From positions 1-64,000 of the forward strand of contig JANXBI010000024.1 of assembly GCA_025060675.1 (NCBI GenBank): DNA of 64,000 nt. The letters run 5' to 3'. Origin of the DNA: Candidatus Caldatribacterium sp. Its GTDB lineage: Bacteria; Atribacterota; Atribacteria; Atribacterales; Caldatribacteriaceae. Numbering within the stretch: the first letter of the stretch is position 1; each line of letters opens with the position of its first letter. Made by a program: the position numbers and the translations under genes. This document shows positions 1 through 9,163 of the stretch, one piece after another. The notes below the pieces were generated by a model that saw nothing but the letters and a program-made list of their open reading frames with translations, searched no databases and was not told the origin of the DNA.

Positions 1-171
1 GCGAGCAGTGGTCGTCTTCCCACAGCCACTCTCTCCGGCAAGGGTGAAGATTTCTCCTTCGTTGATGGTGAAGGAAACTCGATCCACAGCGGTAATCCGA
101 ACCCGGGAGAAGAGGCTCCCCAGGGTGAAGACTTTGGTGAGGTCTTCCACTAAAAGCAGCGCTTCGCCCAT
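1..171 (-). CDS. Oligopeptide/oligosaccharide ABC transporter ATPase, DppF/OppF-like (N-terminal part)
   Basis: The first 57 residues of a second ABC ATPase are visible; the rest lies beyond the window. Walker A is seen as GESGCGKTT at about residues 46-54. The ATG is preceded by AGGGGAGG, which lies inside the end of the upstream ATPase gene, so the two are translationally coupled. Opp/Dpp systems normally use two different ATPases side by side, and this would be the F-type partner of the D-type one next to it. It most likely energises the two permease pairs in this cluster. Substrate is inferred from the glycosidase neighbours, not read from the ATPase. Confidence 0.85.
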   Translation of the reverse strand, partial: MGEALLLVEDLTKVFTLGSLFSRVRITAVDRVSFTINEGEIFTLAGESGCGKTTTAR

Positions 172-173
172 TG

Positions 174-1166
174 TTATCCTCCCCTTAAGAAACAGGCTAC
201 TTTGTGACGCTCCCCAAGAGGAATGAGGTTTGGGGTTTCCTCTCTGCAGCGGGTAAAGGCGTGAGGACATCGAGGGTGGAATGCACATCCCTGGGGTAAG
301 TTGACAAGAGAGGGTGGAGCCCCAGGAACGCTTTCCCGGGGCGTTTTATCACCGATTCGGGGGAGTGAACGGATAAGGTATTGCGTGTAAGGGTGGAGAG
401 GAGACGAGAAAATGTCTTCCGTCTTCCCTTCCTCGACGATTTTCCCAGCGTACATAACGGCCATACGGTGGGTAATGGCTGCGTGGATTCCCATATCGTG
501 CGTCACGAGGATAAGCGTATTCTTCAGTTTCTCCTGTACTCCTCTGAGGAGGTCGAGGACAGCTCGTTGCGCAACGACATCAAGTGCTGTCGTTGGCTCA
601 TCGGCAAGGATAATCCGGGGGGAGAGGAGCGTAGCTAAGGCGATAGCAATACGCTGGCGCATACCTCCAGAAAGCTGATGTGGATAGGCGCTGAGGACCT
701 TCGCCGATAGGCCAAGTTTTTCAAGGTGTTCTTGAGCGGTCTTTAGAAGTTCCTCTCGAGCTTTCCCCTGAACATGGCTTTCGAGCACGTCAAGGAAAGT
801 GACCCGGATAGTCCTCACGGGATTGAAGACACTCATGGAGCCTTGGGGGATATAGGCGATGTACTCGAAACGGAGTCTGCGCTTTTTCTCAGGAGGGAGG
901 GTAAAGACGTCGACATCCTCTCCATTCAGGCGGTAGAAGACTTGTCCATTCATAATTCGTAGAGGAGGGTCAACTTGAGCAAAAAGCACCTTAAGGAGAG
1001 TTGTTTTCCCACAGCCGCTTTCTCCTGCGATACCAAAGATTTCATTTTCGTAAACCACAAGGTCTACTTGGTTCACCGCCTTCACAATCCTCCGCGTTCC
1101 TGAAAAATCAAGAACATAGTAGGCTTCAAGGTTTCGAGCATGTAGGATTCCTCCACGAAGCGTCAT
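174..1166 (-). CDS. Oligopeptide/oligosaccharide ABC transporter ATPase, DppD/OppD-like
   Basis: A 330-residue ATPase with Walker [10 protein letters not shown], signature [10 protein letters not shown], Walker [12 protein letters not shown] and switch VTHD. The C-terminal tail has the OppD/DppD cysteine pattern [15 protein letters not shown], typical of this family and absent from most other ABC ATPases. I chose the ATG at 1166 because GGAGGG sits 8 bases upstream; it overlaps the stop of the beta-galactosidase gene as ATGA. A GTG five codons earlier lies too close to that ribosome site. Only one ATPase pair is visible for two permease pairs, so it probably serves both. Family is certain; the sugar substrate is inferred from GH42 and GH29 in the same cluster. 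Confidence 0.9.
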   Translation of the reverse strand: MTLRGGILHARNLEAYYVLDFSGTRRIVKAVNQVDLVVYENEIFGIAGESGCGKTTLLKVLFAQVDPPLRIMNGQVFYRLNGEDVDVFTLPPEKKRRLRFEYIAYIPQGSMSVFNPVRTIRVTFLDVLESHVQGKAREELLKTAQEHLEKLGLSAKVLSAYPHQLSGGMRQRIAIALATLLSPRIILADEPTTALDVVAQRAVLDLLRGVQEKLKNTLILVTHDMGIHAAITHRMAVMYAGKIVEEGKTEDIFSSPLHPYTQYLIRSLPRIGDKTPRESVPGAPPSLVNLPQGCAFHPRCPHAFTRCREETPNLIPLGERHKVACFLRGG

Positions 1167-3103
1167 GGACTTTCCCTCCACACCGCGACCTCATGGGGAG
1201 GAAGGACCTTCTTCCCAAGGATGAACGTGGCATGGTCTGGAGCAGGAATCTCTCGATCCTCAGGAGCATAGTTAAAGGCGAAAACAAGGTCTCCCCTTCG
1301 CCGCAGACGTACTCCTTCGGGAAGTCGCACTGGGGAGAGCTTCACCTGCTGTGCCAGATCCTCGAAAAAGTCGAGGAGGAAGTGTTTCTGTGGCCAGAAG
1401 GCAAGGTAAAAAAGGTTTCCGTAAGCAATGACGGCGCTTTTGCCATCTTGGAATGTTCCAATGGCAGGAAGCTGCGTTTCGACCCACTCTTTCATGTGGC
1501 TTACCGCGTACGTTTTGCCTTTCCAGAGCACGCTTTCTTGAGGGGTAGGTCCCAGAGTTTCAACACGGACGATCCTAAGCGGTAGGAGCTTTTGCAAGGG
1601 TCCTGGAGGAAGAGTGGGAGGAATGTGAAAAGTTTTGGTTTTACTCCCTGTACGGGGACCAAAAACGACAAGCCCCTTAAGGGTCGCAAAGTGCTCGACT
1701 CCAGTGTCATGGAGCATTGGAAGGCTTGGTACTACAACAAGGCGGTATTCTGAGAGATCGTCATCGGGTTTTCGAACATCGACATCAAGGCCAAGCTTGC
1801 GAAGCGCTGTATAAAAGGTCAGTACCAGGTCGAGGTAATGTATACCTACTCCAAGGGGCTCAATCTCATAAAACCACGCAGCCTCGTAGTCAAAAACCAG
1901 GGCAACAGGCGATTTTCCCGCGTTGGGAAGAGGGAGTTGGGCTATTTCTTGAGCGATCTTTCGCACCTCCGAAAACCCCGTATCTTCCGAAGAGTCTGGG
2001 CGGAGAAGCCCCGAGTGCATCTGTTCCTGTGCGAAAGGTACCTGTCGCCAATTGAAATACGAGACCACCTCTGCTCCATGGGCAAAAGCCTCCAGGGTCC
2101 AAAGGCGTACCATTCCTGGAGCTGGAGAAAGGTTTCGGGGGGCCCACTGAACCGGACCTGCCTGGTGTTCCATGACCCAAAAGCGGCCCCGCCCTACACC
2201 TCTGTAGAGGTCATGGTTGAAGGCAGCGATATCTGGGTGACCTGCGCGAAAGAAGTACTCTTCAAGTGGCCGTTGCTGTGCAATCCACTCGGCGTGCCCT
2301 AAGGGATAACTGTCCCAGCTTGCAAAATCGAGGTCTTCAGCCAGGGCAAAGTGGTCAAACTGCAGAAACCCTCCCATGAAGTTGTGAGTAACAAACCGGC
2401 CTGGAGAGTACTTCCTAAGGAGCGCCACCTGGAGGCGGTTGTACTCTCGGACCTGATCCGAGGCAAAGCGGAAGTAGTCCATAAGGTGGGAAGGATTGGG
2501 TTCTGCCACCGTGAGGTTGGGGAGTTCAATCTCGTCGAAAGAGCGGTACTCCTGGCTCCAGAACACCGTACCCCAAGCCATGTTGAGGTTTTCAACGGTG
2601 CCATATCGTGCTTGAAGCCATCTTTGGAAAGCTTTTTGGCATCGTGGACAGAAACAACGAACGGTGTCATGGCAACCATACTCATTATCCGTTTGCCAGC
2701 CGATCAATGCAGGGTGTTGACCGTACCTTTGGGCGATAACCGTAACGATACGGTGGGTTTCTTGGCGATAGGATGGACTGGAGAAGCAGTAGTGGCGTCG
2801 AGATCCAAAGCGTCTTGTCCTTCCTTCCCGGTCTACAGGGAGTATGTCGGGATACCGGTCAATGAGCCATTTGGGAGGTGTAGCAGTGGGTGTACCGAGG
2901 ATGACAAAAAGGCCTATACGGTGCGCTTCATCGAAAAAAGCGTCAAGCCATTCCCAAGAAAAAGTTCCAGGGGTAGGTTCAATGCGACTCCAGGCGAATT
3001 CTCCTACGCGGACAAAGCGGATGCCCAGATCTTTCATTCTGCGAAGGTCCTCTGGAACCTTTTCCATCCCACAGTGTTCGGGGTAATAACAAACACCAAG
3101 CAC
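1163..3103 (-). CDS. Beta-galactosidase, glycoside hydrolase family 42
   Basis: A 646-residue cytoplasmic GH42 enzyme without a signal peptide, hydrolysing terminal beta-galactosides. The acid/base Glu is E141 in TDNEYG and the nucleophile is E312 in WVMEHQAGP. Cysteines C106, C150, C152 and C155 form the zinc cluster seen in thermophilic GH42 enzymes. As I recall, all six positions carry the same numbers as in the Thermus A4 enzyme. Start is GTG with AAAGGAG upstream. It lies between the permeases and ATPases of a sugar-type ABC operon, so it probably acts on imported oligosaccharides together with the alpha-fucosidase at 7046-8296. Length is normal for the family. Confidence 0.95.
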   Translation of the reverse strand: MLGVCYYPEHCGMEKVPEDLRRMKDLGIRFVRVGEFAWSRIEPTPGTFSWEWLDAFFDEAHRIGLFVILGTPTATPPKWLIDRYPDILPVDREGRTRRFGSRRHYCFSSPSYRQETHRIVTVIAQRYGQHPALIGWQTDNEYGCHDTVRCFCPRCQKAFQRWLQARYGTVENLNMAWGTVFWSQEYRSFDEIELPNLTVAEPNPSHLMDYFRFASDQVREYNRLQVALLRKYSPGRFVTHNFMGGFLQFDHFALAEDLDFASWDSYPLGHAEWIAQQRPLEEYFFRAGHPDIAAFNHDLYRGVGRGRFWVMEHQAGPVQWAPRNLSPAPGMVRLWTLEAFAHGAEVVSYFNWRQVPFAQEQMHSGLLRPDSSEDTGFSEVRKIAQEIAQLPLPNAGKSPVALVFDYEAAWFYEIEPLGVGIHYLDLVLTFYTALRKLGLDVDVRKPDDDLSEYRLVVVPSLPMLHDTGVEHFATLKGLVVFGPRTGSKTKTFHIPPTLPPGPLQKLLPLRIVRVETLGPTPQESVLWKGKTYAVSHMKEWVETQLPAIGTFQDGKSAVIAYGNLFYLAFWPQKHFLLDFFEDLAQQVKLSPVRLPEGVRLRRRGDLVFAFNYAPEDREIPAPDHATFILGKKVLPPHEVAVWRESP

Positions 3104-3120
3104 AGTATCACTCCTTTCTT

Positions 3121-3984
3121 CTACTCTTGGAGCCCGATTCGCTGTATGCGGGTGCGAGGGTCAAGGTATTCGCTCAGGCTTGAGGAGAGCCAGTACAAGG
3201 CTATGAAGACAAGGAGGGCCAAAGCAATAGGGGTTATGAGCCACCACCAGAGCCCCAGGAAGAACGCTTGTCGGTAAATTGCCGCTTGGAGCATGGTACC
3301 AATGGTGGGTACGGTTGGATCAATGCCAAGGCCAAGATAGGCGAGAAAGATCTCCATGCCAATGGCCCAGTGCATGTTGTTGATGAAGGTGGTGAAGATG
3401 ATGGGGAAAAGGAAAGGAAGGTATTCTTTCGTCACAAGGCCGAGGGTTCGTGTTCCAGAAAGCTGTGCTACGAAAGTGAAATCCCGTTCCCGGAGGCTCA
3501 GGACTTGCGAGCGAATCACTCGAGCATCCCAGGCCCACGCAAAGAACGCAAGAAGGAGACCGAGGTTGACAAAGTTTTTGACCCAATCCCGAAGGATGAC
3601 CGAAAAGAGGATGAATACCACAAGAGAGGGAAGCACAAGGGTTGTATCGCCGAGGGACATGAGAATTCGATCCGTGACACCTCCTTTGTATCCTGCAACC
3701 ATCCCTACGAGAGTAGCGATGAGTCGAGAGACGAAAGAAGCCACAAGAGCAATGAGGAGCGAATTCCGCACGGCGAAAGTGAGCTGCCAGAAAACATCCT
3801 GCCCAAGCCAAGTTGTCCCAAGGAGGTGTCGGAATGATGGTGGGCGGCCTCGTGGGGTTTGATACATTCTCTGGGGGTCATATGGGGAGAGGAAAGAGAG
3901 AGCAACAAGGAAAAGGAGCACACAGCAAATAGCAAAAGCAGCAGTAAAACGGTAATCTTGGAAGAGATCGCGCAAGACCTCCAT
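3121..3984 (-). CDS. ABC transporter permease, DppC/OppC-like (set 1)
   Basis: A 287-residue inner-membrane permease with an N-terminal transmembrane segment, an extended periplasmic loop ([12 protein letters not shown]) and the core of about five more segments. The EAA-type coupling region is [21 protein letters not shown] at 3984 is chosen because AGGAGG lies 8 bases upstream; an upstream in-frame extension overlaps the preceding permease and is not membrane-like. It pairs with the DppB-like permease directly upstream. It is closely similar to the second DppC-like protein at 8309-9163 (shared LGTxxxGQDVFWxxTFAIRNS pattern), so the two sets look like a duplication. Confidence 0.9.
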   Translation of the reverse strand: MEVLRDLFQDYRFTAAFAICCVLLFLVALSFLSPYDPQRMYQTPRGRPPSFRHLLGTTWLGQDVFWQLTFAVRNSLLIALVASFVSRLIATLVGMVAGYKGGVTDRILMSLGDTTLVLPSLVVFILFSVILRDWVKNFVNLGLLLAFFAWAWDARVIRSQVLSLRERDFTFVAQLSGTRTLGLVTKEYLPFLFPIIFTTFINNMHWAIGMEIFLAYLGLGIDPTVPTIGTMLQAAIYRQAFFLGLWWWLITPIALALLVFIALYWLSSSLSEYLDPRTRIQRIGLQE

Positions 3985-3994
3985 AAGCAGCCTC

Positions 3995-5002
3995 CTATCG
4001 GTACCGAACTCGGGGGTCCACAAGGGGATAGAGGAGATCAAGGACGAAAACTGATGTGGTGATAGCGACGACCGAAATGCAAGCGATAGCCATGATAAGG
4101 TTGTAATCGCCATTCATTACGGCATTGTAGAGAACCCACCCTATACCCGGGTAAGCAAAGACCATCTCGGTAATTAAAGCCCCGGAGAATACAAAGCCAA
4201 AGCTCAAACCAAGCTGTGTGATCGTAGGGAGCATGGCATTGCGGATGACGTAGCGGAAGGCAATACGACGTTCATCAATGCCCGCCGCCTTTGCGTAGCT
4301 GACGTAGTCTTCGGACCGAACACTCTGGACGATGAGCTTCATAGCTTGGAAGTGCGTGACCCCACCGGCAATGATGAGGGTCAAAGCAGGCAGGGCTGCA
4401 TGGTGCAGAATGTTCCGGATGGTTCGCAGATTCAAGGTAAGTTGCACCCCAACACCTGCACCTCCTCCCAGAGGAAAGATTGGGAAGACGTAGGCGAGGA
4501 AGAGCAAAAGGAGGAGCGACAGGATGTAGTATGGAATAGGTCGGACGAACATGGCGATACCATCGAGGAGCTGTGTCCATTTGCTCCGAGCGTAATAGCC
4601 AGCTATGCCGCCAACAAGAGTTCCCAAAACCCAGCCAAGAAGCGTTGTAAGAGCAAGGAGACCCAAGGTCCAAGGGAGATGGCGAGAGACGAGTTCCATA
4701 ACAGGGGTAGGGAATTGGGCAAGTGAGGGACCAAAATCTCCTCGGAGGAGCCGCTTCCAGAAAGCTACATACTGTTCAAGCAGGGTTCCTTCAAGACCGT
4801 ACAGCTCTTTTAAGGTTTGGATCATTGCGTCTCGCTGTTCTGGAGGAATGTATACGCCAAAAGACTGGTATTGGGCAATCTTTTGTTGGACGGGGTTGAT
4901 GGGCATAAGGCGAGGAAGAATAAAAGCCGCACTGAGCCCAAGGAAAGTGACAAGGAGATACTGAAAGACCCGAGGGAGAAGGTATTCTCGAACAAAACTC
5001 AC
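3995..5002 (-). CDS. ABC transporter permease, DppB/OppB-like (set 1)
   Basis: A 335-residue inner-membrane permease beginning with a membrane anchor (YLLPRVFQYLLVTFLGLSAAF) and ending EYRLDPRVRYR-like in PLVDPRVRYR, as DppB proteins do. The coupling loop contains SVRSEDYVSYAKAAGID. Start is GTG at 5002. A strong hairpin separates it from the binding-protein gene upstream. It has exactly the same length (1008 bases) as its paralogue at 9163-10170. Family assignment is firm; substrate is inferred from operon partners. Confidence 0.9.
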   Translation of the reverse strand: MSFVREYLLPRVFQYLLVTFLGLSAAFILPRLMPINPVQQKIAQYQSFGVYIPPEQRDAMIQTLKELYGLEGTLLEQYVAFWKRLLRGDFGPSLAQFPTPVMELVSRHLPWTLGLLALTTLLGWVLGTLVGGIAGYYARSKWTQLLDGIAMFVRPIPYYILSLLLLLFLAYVFPIFPLGGGAGVGVQLTLNLRTIRNILHHAALPALTLIIAGGVTHFQAMKLIVQSVRSEDYVSYAKAAGIDERRIAFRYVIRNAMLPTITQLGLSFGFVFSGALITEMVFAYPGIGWVLYNAVMNGDYNLIMAIACISVVAITTSVFVLDLLYPLVDPRVRYR

Positions 5003-5021
5003 CGTCTCTACCCCTTCCCTT

Positions 5022-5047
5022 TGCCCCAGGGAGAATCCCCTGGGGCA
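5022..5047 (-). terminator. Hairpin between binding-protein gene and permeases (set 1)
   Basis: A perfect 10-bp inverted repeat, TGCCCCAGGG paired with CCCTGGGGCA, with a 6-base loop, lies just after the stop of the binding-protein gene. There is no long U run, so full termination is doubtful. It more likely stabilises the upstream mRNA end or gives partial termination, so that binding protein is made in excess over permeases. Similar hairpins occur at the same place in the other three transporters. Confidence 0.65.
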
Positions 5048-5054
5048 CCAGTGG

Positions 5055-6980
5055 TTACCTTTTAGCGGGCTCTATCTTGTGGAGAATGTACTTGAGTTCT
5101 GGCCAGGTGGTGAAGACGTCGCAGCGAGCATAGTCATTCTCAGGGCTTGGCCAATTTGTCCAGTAATACTCGTCAAAGACGATGGTAATAGGGCAGTTCA
5201 TCAGGGGTATGGCGATCATTTCCTCAATCGTTATCTTTAGTCCTTCAAGACCCAGTGCGATGATTTTTTCCTCGTTGTCCCATGGGGTGGCTTCAAGCTC
5301 TGCGACAATGCGATCGATTCGGGGATCACAGAAGCGTCCAGACCACCCCAGGGTGGGCTCACCTATTGGCTTGACGAAGTCGCAACGGAGGGCATTAAGG
5401 CATCGGTAGAGATCTGGATGGAGGCCCCATGGTTCTCCAGCCCAGCCACCATGGCTTGTGGCATACACTTGGTACTCCCCGTTTTGGGCAAGTGTTGCGT
5501 GAGCAGCGGTGGGGAAGAATTCCACGTCGATGCCGAACTTCTTCCATTGCTCTGCGACCCCCAAAGCGGTGATGTATCCCATATCCGTAGGGTCTGGGCT
5601 GCTGAGGATAGTCACCTTCCAAGGGGAACCATCGGGGAGTCGCCATTTACCGTCAGCACCACGAGAGAAACCATGCTTTTTCAAGAGTTTTTCAGCTGCT
5701 TCAGGTGCGTATTTCCACCACCCGTACCCTAAAGCAAGGCGTACGGCATCTTCATCCGTAGGATCAATATTCACTTCATAGCCTTGTTCTTTTGCCCAGG
5801 AGAGCATGCGGAAAGGTGCCTCAGGATCCCAAGGTTTGAAGGTTTCCCCATTGCCGAGGTCAAGAGTGAGCTCTTCAAGCCAAGACCGAAGAGGTTTGAA
5901 GTACCATTCGTAAAACGTTGGGCTGACTACCAGGGGAAGTCCGAAGGTCATGGCTGCCATGCCGTTGTAGGTAGCAACAAGGAGTTCGCTGATGTTAATG
6001 CAAAGTGCCAATGCCCAGCGGACATCTCGTATGTTGTAAGGGAACACGAGACAGTTGAAGCCTGGTCCACGGGTGGAAATGTCTCTGGGATCGATATAAG
6101 GCCAGTTCTTGCGAAAGCTTCGCGTCGTCTCACCGCGTTCAAGGAGGGTAATCATTTGCTCAGCGGTTCCTTGAACCACATCAAGCTCGTGGCGGAGCAT
6201 GGCCATGATTTGCTTCTCTGGGGGACCATAGTTGATGAAGAGGACGTATTCAGGCTTCGGTTCACCAAAGAGTTTTCCTGTTACCGTTCGCTGCCAATCG
6301 CTCCGTTTTTTCCAGAGCACCCAGTATCCAGCTGGATCGTGATCCACATAGACATATGGGCCTAAGCTTATCGGTGGATGGAAAGGGAAAGCAGTAACGT
6401 CTTCGGCTTTCTCAAAGACATGTTTAGGCATCGGTCGAATAGCGTTCCACCGCTCAACGAAATAGGTATGGAAGCGGCTGTTTGGTTTTTTGAGCTTCAC
6501 AACCACCGTGAAATCATCAGGTGTTTCGACGGAGGCAACGTCTTGGAGGAGGCCATGAAACTCAAGGCCTGGAGTATCGCGGATGGTGAGGATAGTGAAA
6601 GCAACATCTTGAGCGGTGAATGGTACTCCATCGCTCCAGTAAATACCCTCTCGAAGCTTAATGGTGAGTTCGGTGAAGTCTTCGTTGTACACGGGAGGCT
6701 CAGCGGCGAGGCCATTGATGATGCCTCCTTCGGCGACATTCGGGTTGAGTGTCCACAAGGCTTCAGTAGCAAACTGGTGCAGACCCCCATTTTGTGCTCT
6801 CCATCCTGCCCATAGGTTCCAGTTGCCAGGGACAGGGCTTGGGGAGAAGAGGTAATGGATGATCAGGGTTTTTTCGCGAGGGATTTCTGGGGGAAGAACC
6901 TGTGCGAAGGCAATGCCCACAATTCCAAGGCTTATGAGCGCTATTATCCACAGCGTTACGAAAACTTTCCACCACCGCAT
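5055..6980 (-). CDS. Family-5 extracellular solute-binding protein (set 1), oligosaccharide-type
   Basis: A 641-residue SBP_bac_5 protein with signal peptide (residues 1 to about 26, VGIAFA then QVLPP). Family-5 proteins bind peptides, nickel or, in several thermophiles, oligosaccharides. Of two ATGs six bases apart I chose 6980, which has AAGGAGG at 7 bases; the first lies only about 2 bases after it. The mature N-terminus QVLPPEIPREKT resembles QLPPNIPREKT in the second binding protein, so they are paralogues. It is the first gene behind the promoter and operator at 7001-7027 and heads the operon with permeases, GH42 and ATPases. Galactoside or fucosyl-galactoside binding is inferred. Confidence 0.88.
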   Translation of the reverse strand: MRWWKVFVTLWIIALISLGIVGIAFAQVLPPEIPREKTLIIHYLFSPSPVPGNWNLWAGWRAQNGGLHQFATEALWTLNPNVAEGGIINGLAAEPPVYNEDFTELTIKLREGIYWSDGVPFTAQDVAFTILTIRDTPGLEFHGLLQDVASVETPDDFTVVVKLKKPNSRFHTYFVERWNAIRPMPKHVFEKAEDVTAFPFHPPISLGPYVYVDHDPAGYWVLWKKRSDWQRTVTGKLFGEPKPEYVLFINYGPPEKQIMAMLRHELDVVQGTAEQMITLLERGETTRSFRKNWPYIDPRDISTRGPGFNCLVFPYNIRDVRWALALCINISELLVATYNGMAAMTFGLPLVVSPTFYEWYFKPLRSWLEELTLDLGNGETFKPWDPEAPFRMLSWAKEQGYEVNIDPTDEDAVRLALGYGWWKYAPEAAEKLLKKHGFSRGADGKWRLPDGSPWKVTILSSPDPTDMGYITALGVAEQWKKFGIDVEFFPTAAHATLAQNGEYQVYATSHGGWAGEPWGLHPDLYRCLNALRCDFVKPIGEPTLGWSGRFCDPRIDRIVAELEATPWDNEEKIIALGLEGLKITIEEMIAIPLMNCPITIVFDEYYWTNWPSPENDYARCDVFTTWPELKYILHKIEPAKR

Positions 6981-7000
6981 ACGCATCCCTCCTTAGAAAA

Positions 7001-7012
7001 GTAAACGTTTAC
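7001..7012 (-). promoter_or_regulatory. LacI-family operator (copy 1)
   Basis: Perfect 12-bp palindrome GTAAACGTTTAC, 6 bases downstream of the predicted -10 box and so over the transcription start of the set-1 operon. The identical palindrome lies at 13218-13229 in front of the lacI gene. The central CG in a symmetric AAACGTTT core is the classic LacI/GalR-family operator form. Repressor binding here would block initiation. Confidence 0.8.
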
Positions 7013-7018
7013 ACACGA

Positions 7019-7027
7019 ATTATACCA
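7019..7027 (-). promoter_or_regulatory. Extended -10 promoter of the set-1 operon
   Basis: On the minus strand TGGTATAAT, a perfect -10 hexamer with the extended TGn motif, lies just past the fucosidase stop. No convincing -35 is seen; the best match, CTGACG, is 19 bases upstream of the -10. It drives the binding protein, permeases, beta-galactosidase and ATPases. Confidence 0.65.
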
Positions 7028-7045
7028 TACCCTCTCTCGTTTCCG

Positions 7046-8296
7046 TCAGTCCACAAGCTCAAGTTTCACAACCGTGTCGTACTCATCGTACAAACACCTT
7101 GGGATATCGAGAAACGCGTCTTCGCGGCGTTCCTTCATGTTCCATGGTTCGTGAACGATGCGTACTTCTGAACCATCAGCAAGAAGGCGTGCCTTGCGCA
7201 CCTTCTTTGCCAAGCCTGGCAAGGGGACAAAACCGATGGGTGGCTCCACAATGTGGGCATAGAGGGTCGTTCCCTTCTTGGTAAAGTATCCCCAGTCGGG
7301 CTTTGGTAGGTTAGCCGCACCACAGCCGTAAATACTTTCTCCGTTTTTCTTCATCCATGCACCGACTTGTGCAAGGATAGCTATGGCTTCATCGGGGAAC
7401 TCACCCAAAGCATTTGGTCCAACGTTGAGAAGGAGATTACCATTTTTGCTCACGCACTCAACCAGCGCTCGAATGACGTGTTTGGGGGATTTGTAGTTTT
7501 TGTCCGTTGCGCAATATCCCCAATGGTCGTTGAGGGTAATGCAAGCCTCCCAAGGTATGGGTTGTCCTTCTTCGTTTCGAGGAACTTCGCTTGGAATGGT
7601 CTGTTCTGGAGTCATGAAATCCCCCGCGTACACCGGAGGAGCGCTCTTCCGTAGGTCCCCTCCAAGGCGGTTGTTGAGGAGAATATCCGGCTGGAGACTG
7701 CGGACCATTCGCACTAATTCCGTAGCCCGCCACTTTTCACCTACCATATCTCCATAGGAAAAGTCGAGCCAAAGGATGTCGATTTTCCCATAGTTCGTAA
7801 GGAGTTCACGAACTTGGCCGTGGAGGTAGCGTACGTATTCGGTGAAGTCTCGGGGTTCTGCCAGTCGGTCTTTGCGTTCCCGAAGGGGATGGAATGCGTC
7901 GATTGGGTAATGAGGATGGTGCCAATCAAGAAGCGAGTAGTAGAAGCCGACGCGAAGTCCTTCCTTCCGGCAAGCAAGAACGAATTCCTGAAGAAGGTCT
8001 CGCCGTGCTGGGGTGTGGATGGCTGTATAGGTAGTCCACTGGCTGTCGAAGAGACAGAAGCCGTCGTGGTGTTTTGCGGTGATGACAACGTACCGTTGTC
8101 CCGCTTCTTTCGCGATGCGTGCCCATTCCCAGGGATTGTATCGAGTAGGGTTGAACTCTCGAAAGTACACGTCATACGTCTCATCATCAAGGCGTTCGAT
8201 GCTCTTTACCCACTCACCCCGGGCGGGGATGGCATAAATACCCCAGTGGATGAACATCCCGAAGCGAGCGTCGATGAACCACTGTACTCTTTCCAT
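7046..8296 (-). CDS. Alpha-L-fucosidase, glycoside hydrolase family 29
   Basis: A 416-residue GH29 enzyme without signal peptide, removing alpha-linked L-fucose. Diagnostic stretches are FGMFIHWG near the N-terminus, AKHHDGFCLFDS at about 74-85 and the nucleophile Asp178 in ILWLDFSYGD. NDHWGYC and NGNLLLNVGP follow further along. ATG at 8296 has AGGAGGG at the right spacing. It is the last gene of the set-2 transporter operon, 12 bases after a permease. Together with the GH42 enzyme it suggests uptake and cytoplasmic breakdown of fucosylated galacto-oligosaccharides or xyloglucan-type side chains; the exact glycan is inferred. No fucose isomerase or aldolase is seen nearby. Confidence 0.93.
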   Translation of the reverse strand: MERVQWFIDARFGMFIHWGIYAIPARGEWVKSIERLDDETYDVYFREFNPTRYNPWEWARIAKEAGQRYVVITAKHHDGFCLFDSQWTTYTAIHTPARRDLLQEFVLACRKEGLRVGFYYSLLDWHHPHYPIDAFHPLRERKDRLAEPRDFTEYVRYLHGQVRELLTNYGKIDILWLDFSYGDMVGEKWRATELVRMVRSLQPDILLNNRLGGDLRKSAPPVYAGDFMTPEQTIPSEVPRNEEGQPIPWEACITLNDHWGYCATDKNYKSPKHVIRALVECVSKNGNLLLNVGPNALGEFPDEAIAILAQVGAWMKKNGESIYGCGAANLPKPDWGYFTKKGTTLYAHIVEPPIGFVPLPGLAKKVRKARLLADGSEVRIVHEPWNMKERREDAFLDIPRCLYDEYDTVVKLELVD

Positions 8297-8308
8297 GGTA
8301 TCCCTCCT

Positions 8309-9163
8309 CTACTTTGCGCCGATGCGCTGGAATCGTGTTCGTGGATCGAGGTACTCACTAAGGCTTACGGAAAGCCAATACAGACCACTGACAAGGAGAA
8401 CTGTAAGGACCACGGGAGTCATAACCCACCAAAAGCGCCTCAGGAGTAACGCCTGATATGACATAGCCCAGTGGAGGCTTGTACCGAGGGTAGGGATATC
8501 GAGATTGGTGAGCCCAAGGATGGCAAGGGTCACTTCCAAGGAAATGGCCCAGGCCATATTGCCAATGAACGTGGAGAGAACAAGAGGCATGACAAGGGGC
8601 AGATACTCTCGAAATACAAGACGAAGCGTGTGCATCCCTGAAAGCAAGGCGGTGTAGGTAAACTCTCGTTCACGAAGGCTCAGAACTTGGGATCGAATTG
8701 TTCTGGCATCCCACGCCCACCCGAAGAGTGCAAGGAGGAGCCCCAGGTTCCCAGGATTGAGCCTTCCCCGAAGGAGAGAGGCAAGGAGGACGAGGATGAG
8801 GAAGAGGGGGATGACGAGCATGCCATCGCTTACCGACATAAGTGCTCGATCGGTCAAGCCCCCTTTGTACCCCGCAACCATACCTATTACAACAGCAATA
8901 ATCCTCGAAATCACCCCTGCAATGATGGCAACGACAAGAGAATTCCGGATGGCGAACGTGGCCTCCCAAAAGACATCCTGTCCTTTGGAATTCGTTCCCA
9001 GAAGATATGGCCATGATGGTGGTCGATTTCGAGGGACTTGGAGCCAACGCGTTGGATCGTAAGGGGAAAAGAAAGAGAGTATGACGAGAGTAATGAGGAA
9101 AAGGAGAATCCAAAGGCTTATTCTGAACCTTCGGTCTGCGTAGAGATCTCCAAACATAAGCAT
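8309..9163 (-). CDS. ABC transporter permease, DppC/OppC-like (set 2)
   Basis: A 284-residue inner-membrane permease, paralogue of the one at 3121-3984, with the coupling stretch [21 protein letters not shown] at 9163 shares a base with the stop of the upstream permease (TGATG) and aligns with the start of the set-1 paralogue. A second ATG two codons later (9157) has the better-spaced AGGTGA and may be used instead. The C-terminus [13 protein letters not shown] is nearly identical to [13 protein letters not shown] of set 1, supporting a recent duplication. Confidence 0.9.
   Translation of the reverse strand: MLMFGDLYADRRFRISLWILLFLITLVILSFFSPYDPTRWLQVPRNRPPSWPYLLGTNSKGQDVFWEATFAIRNSLVVAIIAGVISRIIAVVIGMVAGYKGGLTDRALMSVSDGMLVIPLFLILVLLASLLRGRLNPGNLGLLLALFGWAWDARTIRSQVLSLREREFTYTALLSGMHTLRLVFREYLPLVMPLVLSTFIGNMAWAISLEVTLAILGLTNLDIPTLGTSLHWAMSYQALLLRRFWWVMTPVVLTVLLVSGLYWLSVSLSEYLDPRTRFQRIGAK

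Noticed and set aside
1001..1585. Plus-strand 194-residue open frame
   Set aside because: It lies antisense to the ATPase and GH42 genes, whose motifs are intact, and has no ribosome site or domain.
2351..3277. Plus-strand 308-residue open frame
   Set aside because: Fully antisense to GH42; low-complexity composition and no recognisable motif.
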